The notes below the pieces were generated by a model. That model worked only from the letters and a program-made list of their open reading frames with translations. It searched no databases and was not told the origin of the DNA. A DNA stretch of 64,000 nt, taken from assembly GCA_964429135.1 (NCBI GenBank), contig CAYSAU010000001.1, positions 236,300-300,299 of the forward strand, written 5' to 3'. Positions 25,991 through 34,334 of this stretch are shown here, piece after piece; position 1 is the first letter of the stretch, and every line of letters starts with the position of its first letter. Source of the stretch: CAZSDU01 sp964429135 (GTDB lineage: Bacteria > Bacteroidota > Bacteroidia > Bacteroidales > FEN-979). Position numbers and translations under genes: made by a program.

Positions 25991-27250
25991 TTAATCAATT
26001 GAATGATCAGCGTTTAGGTCTTTCGGATAACAGAGCAGGAACTTACTAACTGTGGTGGGTAGAACTGCCACATTGAGTTGTTCGTAAACTTCAGAAATAT
26101 CAAGAAGCTCATCATTTTTTATACGGATCAGGATTTTTTCATGAGCGGGATTATAGGCTTTATTCTGAACCTGGTCGAGGGCGACAAAATATCCGATTTC
26201 TTCCCGGGTTAAATGATAGCGATCGGCCGTTTTTTGTTTTATGCTCTCCACATAGTCTGTTTCAAAAGGTTTATTCTGTAATTCCACCCGGAACAAATGG
26301 CGGTTAAGCAGGTTTTGGCATAAAGTGGAAAGGATGCGATCAGGATGGTTGGCCCATACCTTGATGGAAGCGACAATATCGAAATCATCCAGCAGCGCAA
26401 ATTGCTTCAGGCATTCCGGATTGTTTGCAAAATCATTTCTCCCAATGTTCTTTTTTAAGAAAAACGAAAAAGCAGGGTTGGCATACAGAGAAGTGCCAGA
26501 TTCTTCCAGCAATTTTGCCCTTTTCAGCAGATGAATCAGCATCTGATCTGCAGACAGCACAGTTTTATGAAGATAAACCTGCCAGTACATCAGGCGCCGG
26601 GCTACGAGGAATTTTTCAATGCTGTAAATCCCTTTGCTTTCCACCACCAGTTCATCCTTACACACGGTCAGCATATGGATGATCCTGTCGGTACTGATGG
26701 TGCCTTCTGCTACACCGGTGAAAAAACTGTCGCGAGACAGGTAATCGAGACGGTCCATGTCGAGCTGACTGGAAACCAGTTGATGTAGAAATTTCTTAGG
26801 GTACTGACCGGTAACGATCTGCAAAGCCAGATCAAGCTTTCCTCCTGTCTGGCGATTCAATTCCCTGATGAAGAGAAGGGAGAGATCTTCATGGGTCAGA
26901 TCAGGTACGATGATCTGTTCGAGGGTATGGGAAAAAGGCCCGTGACCGATATCGTGTAAAAGGATGGCCAGTTTTACGCCCAGGGCTTCTTCATCGGTAA
27001 TGGGGATGCCTTTGGATTTAAGCACGCCGATGGCCAGTCCCATCAGGTGCATACTGCCTAAAGCATGCTGGAAACGCGTATGATGGGCCGAAGGATAAAC
27101 ATAATTGGTCAGACCCAGTTGTTTGATCCTTCTAAGCCGCTGAAAATACGGATGCTCCATGATGTCGAATACCAGTTCATCGGGCAAAGTGATAAAGCCA
27201 TAAACCGGATCGTTGATGCTTTTTCTTTTATTGGTAAGATTGAAATTCAC
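25991..27250 (-). CDS. HD-superfamily phosphohydrolase (dNTPase-like)
   Basis: The 419-residue protein has the HD-domain metal motif: RFQHALGS, then LLHDIGHGPFSH, then DMDRLDYLSRD. This is the arrangement of the SAMHD1/YwfO-like group, which hydrolyses nucleotides. Its substrate here is not known. Translation starts at GTG (27250): the codon before it is a stop and the conserved INDPVYGFI begins within 12 residues, so no other start fits. The gene heads the lpxD-lpxC/fabZ-lpxA operon, an arrangement common in the phylum, and is divergent from porX. Confidence 0.87.
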   Translation of the reverse strand: MNFNLTNKRKSINDPVYGFITLPDELVFDIMEHPYFQRLRRIKQLGLTNYVYPSAHHTRFQHALGSMHLMGLAIGVLKSKGIPITDEEALGVKLAILLHDIGHGPFSHTLEQIIVPDLTHEDLSLLFIRELNRQTGGKLDLALQIVTGQYPKKFLHQLVSSQLDMDRLDYLSRDSFFTGVAEGTISTDRIIHMLTVCKDELVVESKGIYSIEKFLVARRLMYWQVYLHKTVLSADQMLIHLLKRAKLLEESGTSLYANPAFSFFLKKNIGRNDFANNPECLKQFALLDDFDIVASIKVWANHPDRILSTLCQNLLNRHLFRVELQNKPFETDYVESIKQKTADRYHLTREEIGYFVALDQVQNKAYNPAHEKILIRIKNDELLDISEVYEQLNVAVLPTTVSKFLLCYPKDLNADHSID

Positions 27251-27251
27251 T

Positions 27252-27259
27252 TACTTTTG
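27252..27259 (+). promoter_or_regulatory. Candidate -7 box (TACTTTTG) for porX
   Basis: A TAnnTTTG match 78 bases upstream of the porX ATG, leaving a leader of about 70 bases in the 86-base divergent gap. Confidence 0.4.
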
Positions 27260-27336
27260 TTAATGGTTGTTAAAAAACAAGAATTTGAACAATAAAAGCA
27301 ATATTACGACATTTATAAGAAAGAAAAAACAGAACA

Positions 27337-28890
27337 ATGGAAAAGGATAGCATTTTATGGGTGGATGATGAAATTGATTTGTTGAAGCCACATATTATTT
27401 TCCTGAGGGAGAAAGGGTATGAGGTCAGTACTTCCAACAACGGATCTCAGGCATTGGAATTATTGAAAACGAAGAATTTCGACATCGTTTTCCTCGATGA
27501 GCAGATGCCCGGGATGTCGGGAATAGAGGTGCTTATGAAAATAAAGAGCAATTTTCCGGGTATTCCCGTGGTCATGATCACGAAAAGTGAAGAGGAAGCC
27601 ATCATGGAGGATGCCATCGGATCCAATATCGCGGATTACCTCATAAAACCGGTAAATCCCAACCAGATTATCCTGTGCCTGAAAAAGAATCTGGAAAATA
27701 AAAAAATCGTCAGTGAAAAAACCAGTTTTCATTATCAACAGGAATTCCGAAACATAGGAACCGAGATCGGTCCGCGTTTGAATTTTGAAGAATGGGTGGA
27801 TATTTACAAAAAAATCACTTTCTGGGAATTAAAACTTGGTCAATCCGGTGATGAAGGGATGAATCAGGTGCTTAAAATGCAGAAAGATGAAGCCAATCAG
27901 ATGTTTTGCAAATTCGTCGAGCGGAATTACCAGGAATGGCTTCATGGGAAAGGAGACAAGCGTCCGATACAATCCCATAACCTGATCAAGGAAAAAATAT
28001 TTCCTTATCTGGGAGATGCCAGACCATTGTTTGTTATATTGATCGACAACCTCAGATTTGATCAATGGAAAGTCTTACAACCTATACTTGAAGAATTTTT
28101 CAGGGTGGAAAAAGAAGAGTTGTATTACAGTATTCTTCCCACTGTGACGCAGTTTGCGCGGAATGCGATGTTTTCTGGCCTCTTGCCGACAGAAATAGAG
28201 AAAAAATATCCAAAGTACTGGAGCAATGAAGAAGAGGAGGGGCCGAAGAACAGTTTTGAAAGCGAGTTGCTTGGCGAACTGCTCAGGCGTTACGGTCATG
28301 ATATCCGGTATTCTTATTACAAGGTGCTAAATCAGGCCTACGGTAAAAAATTGGTGGAGCTCATGCCCAATCTGATGGTGAATAAGCTCAACGCTATCGT
28401 ATATAATTTTGTTGACATGCTTTCCCATGCCCGTACGGAAATGGAAATTATCAGGGAGCTGGCTGATGATGAAAAGGCTTACCGTTCGCTTACGGTCAGC
28501 TGGTTTCTGCATTCCCCCCTCTTCGAGATTTTTAAATTCCTTGCGGAAAAAGAGGTGAATGTAATCATCACTACCGATCATGGTTCGATAAAAGTGGACA
28601 ACCCTGTAAAAATTCTTGGTGATAGGAATACCAATACCAACCTTCGCTATAAAACAGGAAAGTCACTGAAATATGAACGCAACGAAGTGTTTGAAGCGAA
28701 AAATCCCGCTGATCTTTTCTTACCCAGGGGAAATGTCAGCTCTTCCTTCGCTTTCTGCAGGAATAATGATTTTTTTGCCTATCCGAATAACTATAACCAC
28801 TATGTCAATTATTATAAAAATACTTTTCAGCACGGTGGAATTTCGATGGAGGAAATGCTGATCCCTTTTATAACACTCAGAAACAAGTAG
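27337..28890 (+). CDS. porX: T9SS response regulator PorX (receiver + PglZ phosphodiesterase domain)
   Basis: The 517-residue protein has an N-terminal receiver domain (1-125) with the acidic pair Asp10/Asp11, phosphorylation site Asp54 (FLDEQMPG) and Lys104-Pro105. A helical linker follows, then a PglZ / alkaline-phosphatase-like domain (about 200-517) with FVILIDNLRFDQW and IITTDHGS metal-binding motifs. This layout is that of PorX, which together with the sensor PorY and the sigma factor SigP regulates type IX secretion in Porphyromonas gingivalis. The window contains many T9SS cargo genes, which fits. porY is not seen here, as is usual for this orphan pair. tsaE follows 12 bases downstream. 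Confidence 0.92.
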   Translation: MEKDSILWVDDEIDLLKPHIIFLREKGYEVSTSNNGSQALELLKTKNFDIVFLDEQMPGMSGIEVLMKIKSNFPGIPVVMITKSEEEAIMEDAIGSNIADYLIKPVNPNQIILCLKKNLENKKIVSEKTSFHYQQEFRNIGTEIGPRLNFEEWVDIYKKITFWELKLGQSGDEGMNQVLKMQKDEANQMFCKFVERNYQEWLHGKGDKRPIQSHNLIKEKIFPYLGDARPLFVILIDNLRFDQWKVLQPILEEFFRVEKEELYYSILPTVTQFARNAMFSGLLPTEIEKKYPKYWSNEEEEGPKNSFESELLGELLRRYGHDIRYSYYKVLNQAYGKKLVELMPNLMVNKLNAIVYNFVDMLSHARTEMEIIRELADDEKAYRSLTVSWFLHSPLFEIFKFLAEKEVNVIITTDHGSIKVDNPVKILGDRNTNTNLRYKTGKSLKYERNEVFEAKNPADLFLPRGNVSSSFAFCRNNDFFAYPNNYNHYVNYYKNTFQHGGISMEEMLIPFITLRNK

Positions 28891-28902
28891 CGAAATATTA
28901 AA

Positions 28903-29319
28903 ATGGCAAAATTTATCTGCAGGAGTGAACAGGATTTGATACCGGTAGCCAAAGAACTGCTCGGATTATATTCTTTTTCCAGGATCTTTGCCCTGTATGG
29001 CTCCATGGGAGCGGGAAAAACGACTTTTATCAAATGTCTGTGCCTGGTTCTCGGGGTTGAAGATATTGTTCAAAGCCCGACTTTTTCCATCATCAATGAA
29101 TACAAAAGAAGTGCCGGTGAATCCGTTTTTCATTTTGATTTCTACCGGATAAATAAAACAGAGGAAGTCTATGATATAGGCTATGAAGAATATCTTTTCT
29201 CGGGTTCTTATTGTTTTCTCGAGTGGCCTGAACGGATCGGCGATCTCCTGCCTGAAGATGCCATTCGCATCCGGATCACTGAAGATCCTCAAACCCGCCA
29301 TCGCGTTATTGAATTTTAA
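28903..29319 (+). CDS. tsaE: tRNA N6-threonylcarbamoyladenosine biosynthesis ATPase TsaE
   Basis: A 138-residue P-loop protein with YGSMGAGKTTF, SPTFSIINEY, HFDFYRI and FLEWPERI, the complete TsaE motif set. TsaE works with TsaD and TsaB to put the t6A modification on tRNAs that read ANN codons. It follows porX by 12 bases, probably in the same transcript. Length is normal. Confidence 0.93.
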   Translation: MAKFICRSEQDLIPVAKELLGLYSFSRIFALYGSMGAGKTTFIKCLCLVLGVEDIVQSPTFSIINEYKRSAGESVFHFDFYRINKTEEVYDIGYEEYLFSGSYCFLEWPERIGDLLPEDAIRIRITEDPQTRHRVIEF

Positions 29320-29362
29320 TTCCATTCCTGGTCTTATCTTTCAGGTATTTTACTATTTTTCC

Positions 29363-29370
29363 TATCTTCG
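29363..29370 (+). promoter_or_regulatory. Candidate -7 box (TATCTTCG) for ald-aroB-aroA
   Basis: A TAnnTTCG variant 19 bases before the ald ATG. The same octamer occurs upstream of hutI at 50252-50259. Confidence 0.35.
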
Positions 29371-29388
29371 TATAAATTTTTTTGTTCC

Positions 29389-30612
29389 ATGGAAAATTCA
29401 AACCCTGATTATATCCGTATGTCCCCAGCCGAGCGTTTACTTCCCCAGGAAGAGATGCTTGAAGTTGCCCGTCAAAGAAGCAGTCTGATCATCGGGGTTC
29501 CCAAAGAGATTTCATCGCAGGAAAACCGTATTTCTCTTGTCCCGGACGGTGTTGCATTGCTATGCCGGAATGCTCACCAGGTTTTTCTTGAAGCCGGTGC
29601 CGGCATCACAGCACATTTTTCCGACCAGGAATATGCCGAAGCAGGAGCCCAGATCGTTTATTCTCCTCAGGAGGTATATCAAGCCGATATTATTCTTAAA
29701 GTAGCTCCGGTCACTGCTGAAGAAATGGAACTTCTCCGTCCCCGGCAAACCTTGATTTCAGCCATTCAGATAGCCATGCAATGCGAAGGGTATTTCCGTG
29801 GATTAAGTGCACGCAAGATCACGGCTTTAGCTTATGAATTCATCCGCGACAAGACCAACCAGCTTGCGGTCACCCGTGCGATGAGCGAGATTGCGGGAAG
29901 CACCTCCCTCTTCATCGCGGCGGAATACCTTTCCGACAAAGATTATGGAAGGGGAAAGATGTTTGGCGGATTTACCGGCATCAATCCCTCCGAAGTCGTG
30001 ATCATCGGGGCCGGAACGGTAGCAGAATTTGCTGCCCGTTCTGCCATCGGCCTGGGCGCTTTGGTGAAAGTTTTCGATAATTCAATATACCGTCTTCGTC
30101 GGATACAGAACAACCTTGGCCACCGGATCTTTACCTCTATTTTACATCCTAAGGTGCTCACGGAATCCATGCGTACCGCAGATGTAGTTATTGGCGCTAT
30201 TCATTCTGCCGAAGGAAAAACGCCCTGTGTCATCAGCGAAGAGATGATCAGGAAAATGAAGGAAGGTTCCATCGTGATTGATGTCAGCATCGATCAGGGT
30301 GGTTGTTTCGAAACATCCAGACCTACCAGCCACAGTAATCCCGTATTCAAGGTTCATGGAGTGACCCATTACTGTGTTCCCAATATTCCTTCAAAAGTCC
30401 CCCATACGGCTTCACAGGCACTGAATAATATTTTTGTACCCATGGTCCTTGATATCGGTCAGCAGGGGGGGATTGAAAACCTGATCAAAAGGGATCATGG
30501 CGTTCGTCAGGGTGTTTATATTTTCAATGGAATGTCCACGAATCTCTTTCTCAGTCGCCAGTATAAACTTCCTTTTCAGGATATCGACCTACTCATGGCT
30601 GCATTTCATTAA
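29389..30612 (+). CDS. ald: Alanine dehydrogenase
   Basis: The 407-residue protein matches the AlaDH/PNT family: GVPKEISSQENRISLVPDG near the N-terminus, the Rossmann motif VIIGAGTVAEFAAR, DVSIDQGGCFETSRPT, and the closing HYCVPNIPSKVPHTASQAL. It carries an about 35-residue N-terminal extension before the conserved core, as seen in other Bacteroidota. The reaction is NAD-dependent interconversion of alanine with pyruvate and ammonia, useful for growth on amino acids. It is followed 13 bases later by aroB. Confidence 0.92.
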   Translation: MENSNPDYIRMSPAERLLPQEEMLEVARQRSSLIIGVPKEISSQENRISLVPDGVALLCRNAHQVFLEAGAGITAHFSDQEYAEAGAQIVYSPQEVYQADIILKVAPVTAEEMELLRPRQTLISAIQIAMQCEGYFRGLSARKITALAYEFIRDKTNQLAVTRAMSEIAGSTSLFIAAEYLSDKDYGRGKMFGGFTGINPSEVVIIGAGTVAEFAARSAIGLGALVKVFDNSIYRLRRIQNNLGHRIFTSILHPKVLTESMRTADVVIGAIHSAEGKTPCVISEEMIRKMKEGSIVIDVSIDQGGCFETSRPTSHSNPVFKVHGVTHYCVPNIPSKVPHTASQALNNIFVPMVLDIGQQGGIENLIKRDHGVRQGVYIFNGMSTNLFLSRQYKLPFQDIDLLMAAFH

Positions 30613-30625
30613 ATGATGAACGAAT

Positions 30626-31729
30626 ATGAATTTATCGGGAAGGGTAGCAAGGGTTGACCACACCCGTATCATTTGCGGTCGAAGTTGGAGATTGCTGGAG
30701 CAGTTCCTTAGGAACGGAAATTTTTTAAGACGTAAAATTTTCATCCTGACAGATGAAAACACAGGAAAACATTGCCTTCCTCTTCTTTACTCAGGGCTTC
30801 CCTTTCTTCGCCATGCCGTAGTACTTGAAATCCCGGGAGGGGAAGAGCATAAAACCTTACAGCAGGCTGAAATACTCTGGACCCGGCTGTCTCAGGAACA
30901 TGCCGACAGAGGAAGTCTGCTCATCAACCTGGGTGGAGGCGTTGTAACCGACCTCGGCGGTTTTGTAGCTGCCGGTTATATGCGTGGGATGCCATGTGTT
31001 CACCTGCCGACGACTTTAATCGCTCAGGTGGATGCAGCCATAGGCGGTAAAACAGCCGTCAATCTTCAGGGAGTGAAAAATCAAATCGGGTTTTTCTATG
31101 CTCCCCTTGCGATCTTTGTATTTCCTTGTTTCTTGTCCTCATTGAATTCTCGTCATTTGATATCGGGATTAGCGGAAATCCTGAAAACAGCCCTGGTTGG
31201 CGATCCTGTGATGCTCAGGAGGATCATGAGGCAACCCATTGAACAATGGTCTCATTGTCCACCGGAAGATAAATCATGGATTCAGCTAATCCAAAACACC
31301 ATCATGGTCAAAAACAGGGTGGTCAGGCATGACTTCCTGGAAAAGAAACAAAGAAGAATCCTGAATTTCGGTCATACCTTCGGTCATGCCTTTGAAGCGC
31401 TTGCTCATCGAGCATTTGAGAAACCTTTGCTGCACGGGGAAACAGTCGCTATGGGAATGATCTGTTCACTCTTTCTCTCCCATCTTAAAACGGGGTTTCC
31501 CGAGGCAGAAAAGGATGGCACGATAGCTTATATCCGTAGCGGATTTTCTTTCGATCTTTTTAGAGATCAAGATTTTTCAACACTTTTAGAGTTCATGAAG
31601 CATGATAAAAAGAACCAGGATGGCCTCTTTCGGCTGACGCTTCTGAAACAGCCCGGGAAAGCAGTGGTTAACGTTCCCTGTAACGAAGAAGAGATACACA
31701 GCGCTTATCAGGATTTTTTACATGCTTGA
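30626..31729 (+). CDS. aroB: 3-dehydroquinate synthase
   Basis: The 367-residue enzyme has PGGEEHKT, the NAD-binding NLGGGVVTDLGGFVAA, IGGKTAVN, and the zinc ligands in AEILKTAL and FGHTFGHAFE. It cyclises DAHP to 3-dehydroquinate, step two of the shikimate pathway. It sits between ald and aroA with gaps of 13 and 6 bases, so a shared transcript is likely. Confidence 0.94.
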   Translation: MNLSGRVARVDHTRIICGRSWRLLEQFLRNGNFLRRKIFILTDENTGKHCLPLLYSGLPFLRHAVVLEIPGGEEHKTLQQAEILWTRLSQEHADRGSLLINLGGGVVTDLGGFVAAGYMRGMPCVHLPTTLIAQVDAAIGGKTAVNLQGVKNQIGFFYAPLAIFVFPCFLSSLNSRHLISGLAEILKTALVGDPVMLRRIMRQPIEQWSHCPPEDKSWIQLIQNTIMVKNRVVRHDFLEKKQRRILNFGHTFGHAFEALAHRAFEKPLLHGETVAMGMICSLFLSHLKTGFPEAEKDGTIAYIRSGFSFDLFRDQDFSTLLEFMKHDKKNQDGLFRLTLLKQPGKAVVNVPCNEEEIHSAYQDFLHA

Positions 31730-31735
31730 AGGGAG

Positions 31736-32989
31736 ATGAAATCTTTGGTCGTCATCAGGAAAGAAAAGATACTGAAAGGGAGCATTGAACTCCCTGCTTC
31801 CAAAAGCATCAGCAATCGCTTATTGCTTATCCGGGCATTGTCGCAACAGGATTTTCCCGTTGAAAACCTGTCGGTCTCTGAAGATACCCGACTGATGGTT
31901 GATTTATTGTCTGAAATTCATCTGCAAGGCGAAAAAAAAAACCTCGTGGAACTGAATACGGCCAATGCGGGCACCGTTATGCGCTTCCTTACCGCTTACC
32001 TGGCATTCCGACCCGGATCCTATATGGTCACCGGCTCAGAAAGAATGAAACAAAGGCCGATCGGGATATTGGTAGAAGCCCTCATAAGCTTAGGCGCCGA
32101 TATTGAATACCTGGAAAAACCGGGTTTCCCACCCCTCCTCATTCACGGGAAAAAACCAAGGGGTCGCCAAACACAGATTGACCCTGGGGTAAGCAGCCAG
32201 TATATCTCTGCCCTGATGATGATCGCACCCCTGCTGCCCGAAGGCCTGGAAATTAGTATGAAAGGTCATGCGGTATCCGTCCCCTACCTTGATATGACCG
32301 CGGGTTTGATGAAATATTTCGGGGCTAGTCTTGACATGAAAAAAGATTGTATCCGGATTTTCCCTGGAAATTATCTTATACGTCCCTTTACCGTTGAAGC
32401 GGACTGGTCGGCTGCTGCCTTTTGGTATGAAGCAGCTTCACTGGCTGGAGAAGTTGACCTTGAGTTAAAAGGCTTGGTAAAGAACAGTCTTCAGGGTGAT
32501 GCCATCCTTTTTCGGATTTTTCAGAATTTCGGTGTTCAAACGGATTTCTCACAGGAGGGAGTGAAGATCAGCAGATCAGATCAGATGACAAATAGCTGTT
32601 TCTTCGATTTCAATGATTATCCTGATATTGCCCCGGCTGTTATTACAACTTGTGCCGTCCTGGGACTTCATGGCCGTTTCGAGGGTTTAAAAAGCCTGAA
32701 GATTAAGGAATCAGACCGCTTGATAGCGCTTGAGAATGAATTTATGAAACTGGGAATCCGGGTGATGATCTCAAACGATGAGACCCCGACCCTGGAATTG
32801 AAGGAGGGCTGTTTCAGCCAAAACATGGACCTGGTTTTCGAAACCTATGGGGATCATCGTATGGCTATGACTTTTGCAATGCTAGCGATGATTAACGGAA
32901 AGGTAAGAATCATCAATCCTGATGTGGTCACCAAATCTTATCCTGATTTCTGGGAACATTTAAGGCAGACGGGGTTTGATATTAAATAA
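31736..32989 (+). CDS. aroA: 3-phosphoshikimate 1-carboxyvinyltransferase (EPSP synthase)
   Basis: A 417-residue EPSP synthase: LPASKSISNRLL (binding of both substrates), NAGTVMRFLTA, DYPDIAPA with the catalytic acid, KESDRL and GDHRMAMTF. It condenses shikimate-3-phosphate with PEP in the shikimate pathway. It starts 6 bases after aroB. The glycine in NAGTxMRF is kept. Confidence 0.94.
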   Translation: MKSLVVIRKEKILKGSIELPASKSISNRLLLIRALSQQDFPVENLSVSEDTRLMVDLLSEIHLQGEKKNLVELNTANAGTVMRFLTAYLAFRPGSYMVTGSERMKQRPIGILVEALISLGADIEYLEKPGFPPLLIHGKKPRGRQTQIDPGVSSQYISALMMIAPLLPEGLEISMKGHAVSVPYLDMTAGLMKYFGASLDMKKDCIRIFPGNYLIRPFTVEADWSAAAFWYEAASLAGEVDLELKGLVKNSLQGDAILFRIFQNFGVQTDFSQEGVKISRSDQMTNSCFFDFNDYPDIAPAVITTCAVLGLHGRFEGLKSLKIKESDRLIALENEFMKLGIRVMISNDETPTLELKEGCFSQNMDLVFETYGDHRMAMTFAMLAMINGKVRIINPDVVTKSYPDFWEHLRQTGFDIK

Positions 32990-32995
32990 TTTCCT

Positions 32996-33003
32996 TATTT
33001 TTG
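32996..33003 (+). promoter_or_regulatory. Candidate -7 box (TATTTTTG) for the lutA-like gene
   Basis: A perfect TAnnTTTG match 57 bases before the ATG, merging into a heptamer-periodic tract that fills the leader. Confidence 0.4.
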
Positions 33004-33055
33004 ACCTTTGATTTTGGCTTTGGATTTTTCACTTTTCACTGTTCACTTTTAACAT
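33000..33055 (+). repeat. Eight degenerate 7-bp repeats in the lutA-like gene leader
   Basis: In 7-base steps from 33000 the units are TTTGACC, TTTGATT, TTGGCTT, TGGATTT, TTCACTT, TTCACTG, TTCACTT and TTAACAT. The run fills nearly all of the 70-base gap between aroA and the next gene and probably becomes the 5' leader of that mRNA. Confidence 0.6.
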
Positions 33056-33059
33056 AACC

Positions 33060-33779
33060 ATGCTTGTTGATGTTTTCATTCCCTGTTTTGTAGATCAGAT
33101 TTATCCGGAAACAGGGATGAATATGGTCAGGATCCTGGAAAAACTGGGGGTGGATGTACATTACAACGGAAATCAGACGTGTTGCGGGCAGATGGCCTTT
33201 AACAGTGGTTTCTGGGATGAGGCAAAACAAATGGGGGAAAAATTTCTAAAGGACTTTTCTAATGACCGCCCTGTGGTGGGCCCATCTGCTTCCTGCATTG
33301 GTTTTATCCGGAATTATTATCCCTGGCTTTTTCATAATACCGCGTATCATCTGGAATACAAACAGTTAAAAAAGAATATTTTTGAGTTTACCGATTTCCT
33401 GGTCAATGTATTAAAGGTTGAAGATGTCGGGGCAAGGTTTGAGCATATCATCACTTATCATGATTCCTGTGCTGCCCTTCGTGAATACGGTCTGACCGAT
33501 GAACCGCGAAGGTTGTTGAAGCACGTCAGGGGACTGGAATTAAGGGAGATGAAAGATCACGATGTCTGTTGCGGTTTTGGAGGAACCTTCTCCGTGAAAT
33601 TTGAGCCGGTCTCTACAGCCATGGCAGAGCAGAAAATCAATCATGCGTTGGAAACTGGGGCAGAATACATTGTTTCTACAGATTCTTCCTGCTTACTACA
33701 TCAACAGGCCTATATAGACAAACATCATCTTCCCATCAAAACGATGCACATCATTGATTTACTTGCATCCGGGTTATAA
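33060..33779 (+). CDS. lutA: LutA-like iron-sulfur oxidoreductase (two CCG domains)
   Basis: The 239-residue protein has two cysteine-rich CCG modules: QTCCGQMAFNSG with the upstream IPCFVD, and DVCCGFGGTFSVK with YHDSCAALRE. This is the pattern of LutA/YkgE, one part of the LutABC complex that oxidises L-lactate. lutB and lutC are absent from the neighbourhood, so the partner may be elsewhere or the protein may serve another dehydrogenase. Its 70-base upstream gap holds a heptamer tract and a -7 box. Confidence 0.85.
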   Translation: MLVDVFIPCFVDQIYPETGMNMVRILEKLGVDVHYNGNQTCCGQMAFNSGFWDEAKQMGEKFLKDFSNDRPVVGPSASCIGFIRNYYPWLFHNTAYHLEYKQLKKNIFEFTDFLVNVLKVEDVGARFEHIITYHDSCAALREYGLTDEPRRLLKHVRGLELREMKDHDVCCGFGGTFSVKFEPVSTAMAEQKINHALETGAEYIVSTDSSCLLHQQAYIDKHHLPIKTMHIIDLLASGL

Positions 33780-33814
33780 TTCGCCCTGACCGTCTGGTTT
33801 TACATTTTTTTTCG

Positions 33815-33822
33815 TATTTTCG
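33815..33822 (+). promoter_or_regulatory. Candidate -7 box (TATTTTCG) for the secreted-protein/tex operon
   Basis: A TAnnTTCG variant 49 bases before the ATG at 33871. Confidence 0.35.
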
Positions 33823-33870
33823 CTTTTCTGATTGAATTTGTTCAATGATCCAACTAAAGATTGTTTGCAA

Positions 33871-34323
33871 ATGAGAAAAAAACTATCCCTGAAGCGCATT
33901 CCCCTCTTGATTACGGGGTTTGTGATTTTGTTGGGCACTGCCCTTCCGGCTCAGAATTTTGTTTTCAACCCTCTGGATGAGGCTCAGAAGAAATCCCTCG
34001 AATCCTTTGATCTCCAGGGAAAATTTGCTGTCAGCTATGCCAGTGATGAGAATAACCTCTACTATCTGGTTGATTTTTCCAAGCTTTCCACGCGCTTTGA
34101 GAAAGTCTATTTTATCAATCTGTCTTTTTCAGAACAGAAAATTGTCAATGTAGACGGAGATCTCACCAAAGATCATATCTTATTTAAGGCAGGTATTCGT
34201 TATCCTGAAACAGAAATTGTTGGCATTTTCGACCAATTAAAAAAGATTACCGAAGAAAAAGCGAAAGGAATGTCTCCGGCAGGCATGGAGTTTTGGTTAA
34301 AGCAGAATGACAAATATAAGTAA
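33871..34323 (+). CDS. Small secreted protein of unknown function
   Basis: A 150-residue product starting MRKKLSLKRIPLLITGFVILLG, a clear signal peptide ending near ALPAQ. The mature part is hydrophilic and mixed alpha/beta. I recognise no domain; KFAVSYASDENNLYYLVDF might be a strand pair. The start is set at the ATG at 33871, because the TTG at 33832 would place 13 hydrophilic residues before the signal. It is followed 11 bases later by a T9SS cargo gene on the same strand, so it likely shares that transcript. Confidence 0.7.
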   Translation: MRKKLSLKRIPLLITGFVILLGTALPAQNFVFNPLDEAQKKSLESFDLQGKFAVSYASDENNLYYLVDFSKLSTRFEKVYFINLSFSEQKIVNVDGDLTKDHILFKAGIRYPETEIVGIFDQLKKITEEKAKGMSPAGMEFWLKQNDKYK

Positions 34324-34334
34324 ACAGAAAAGCC

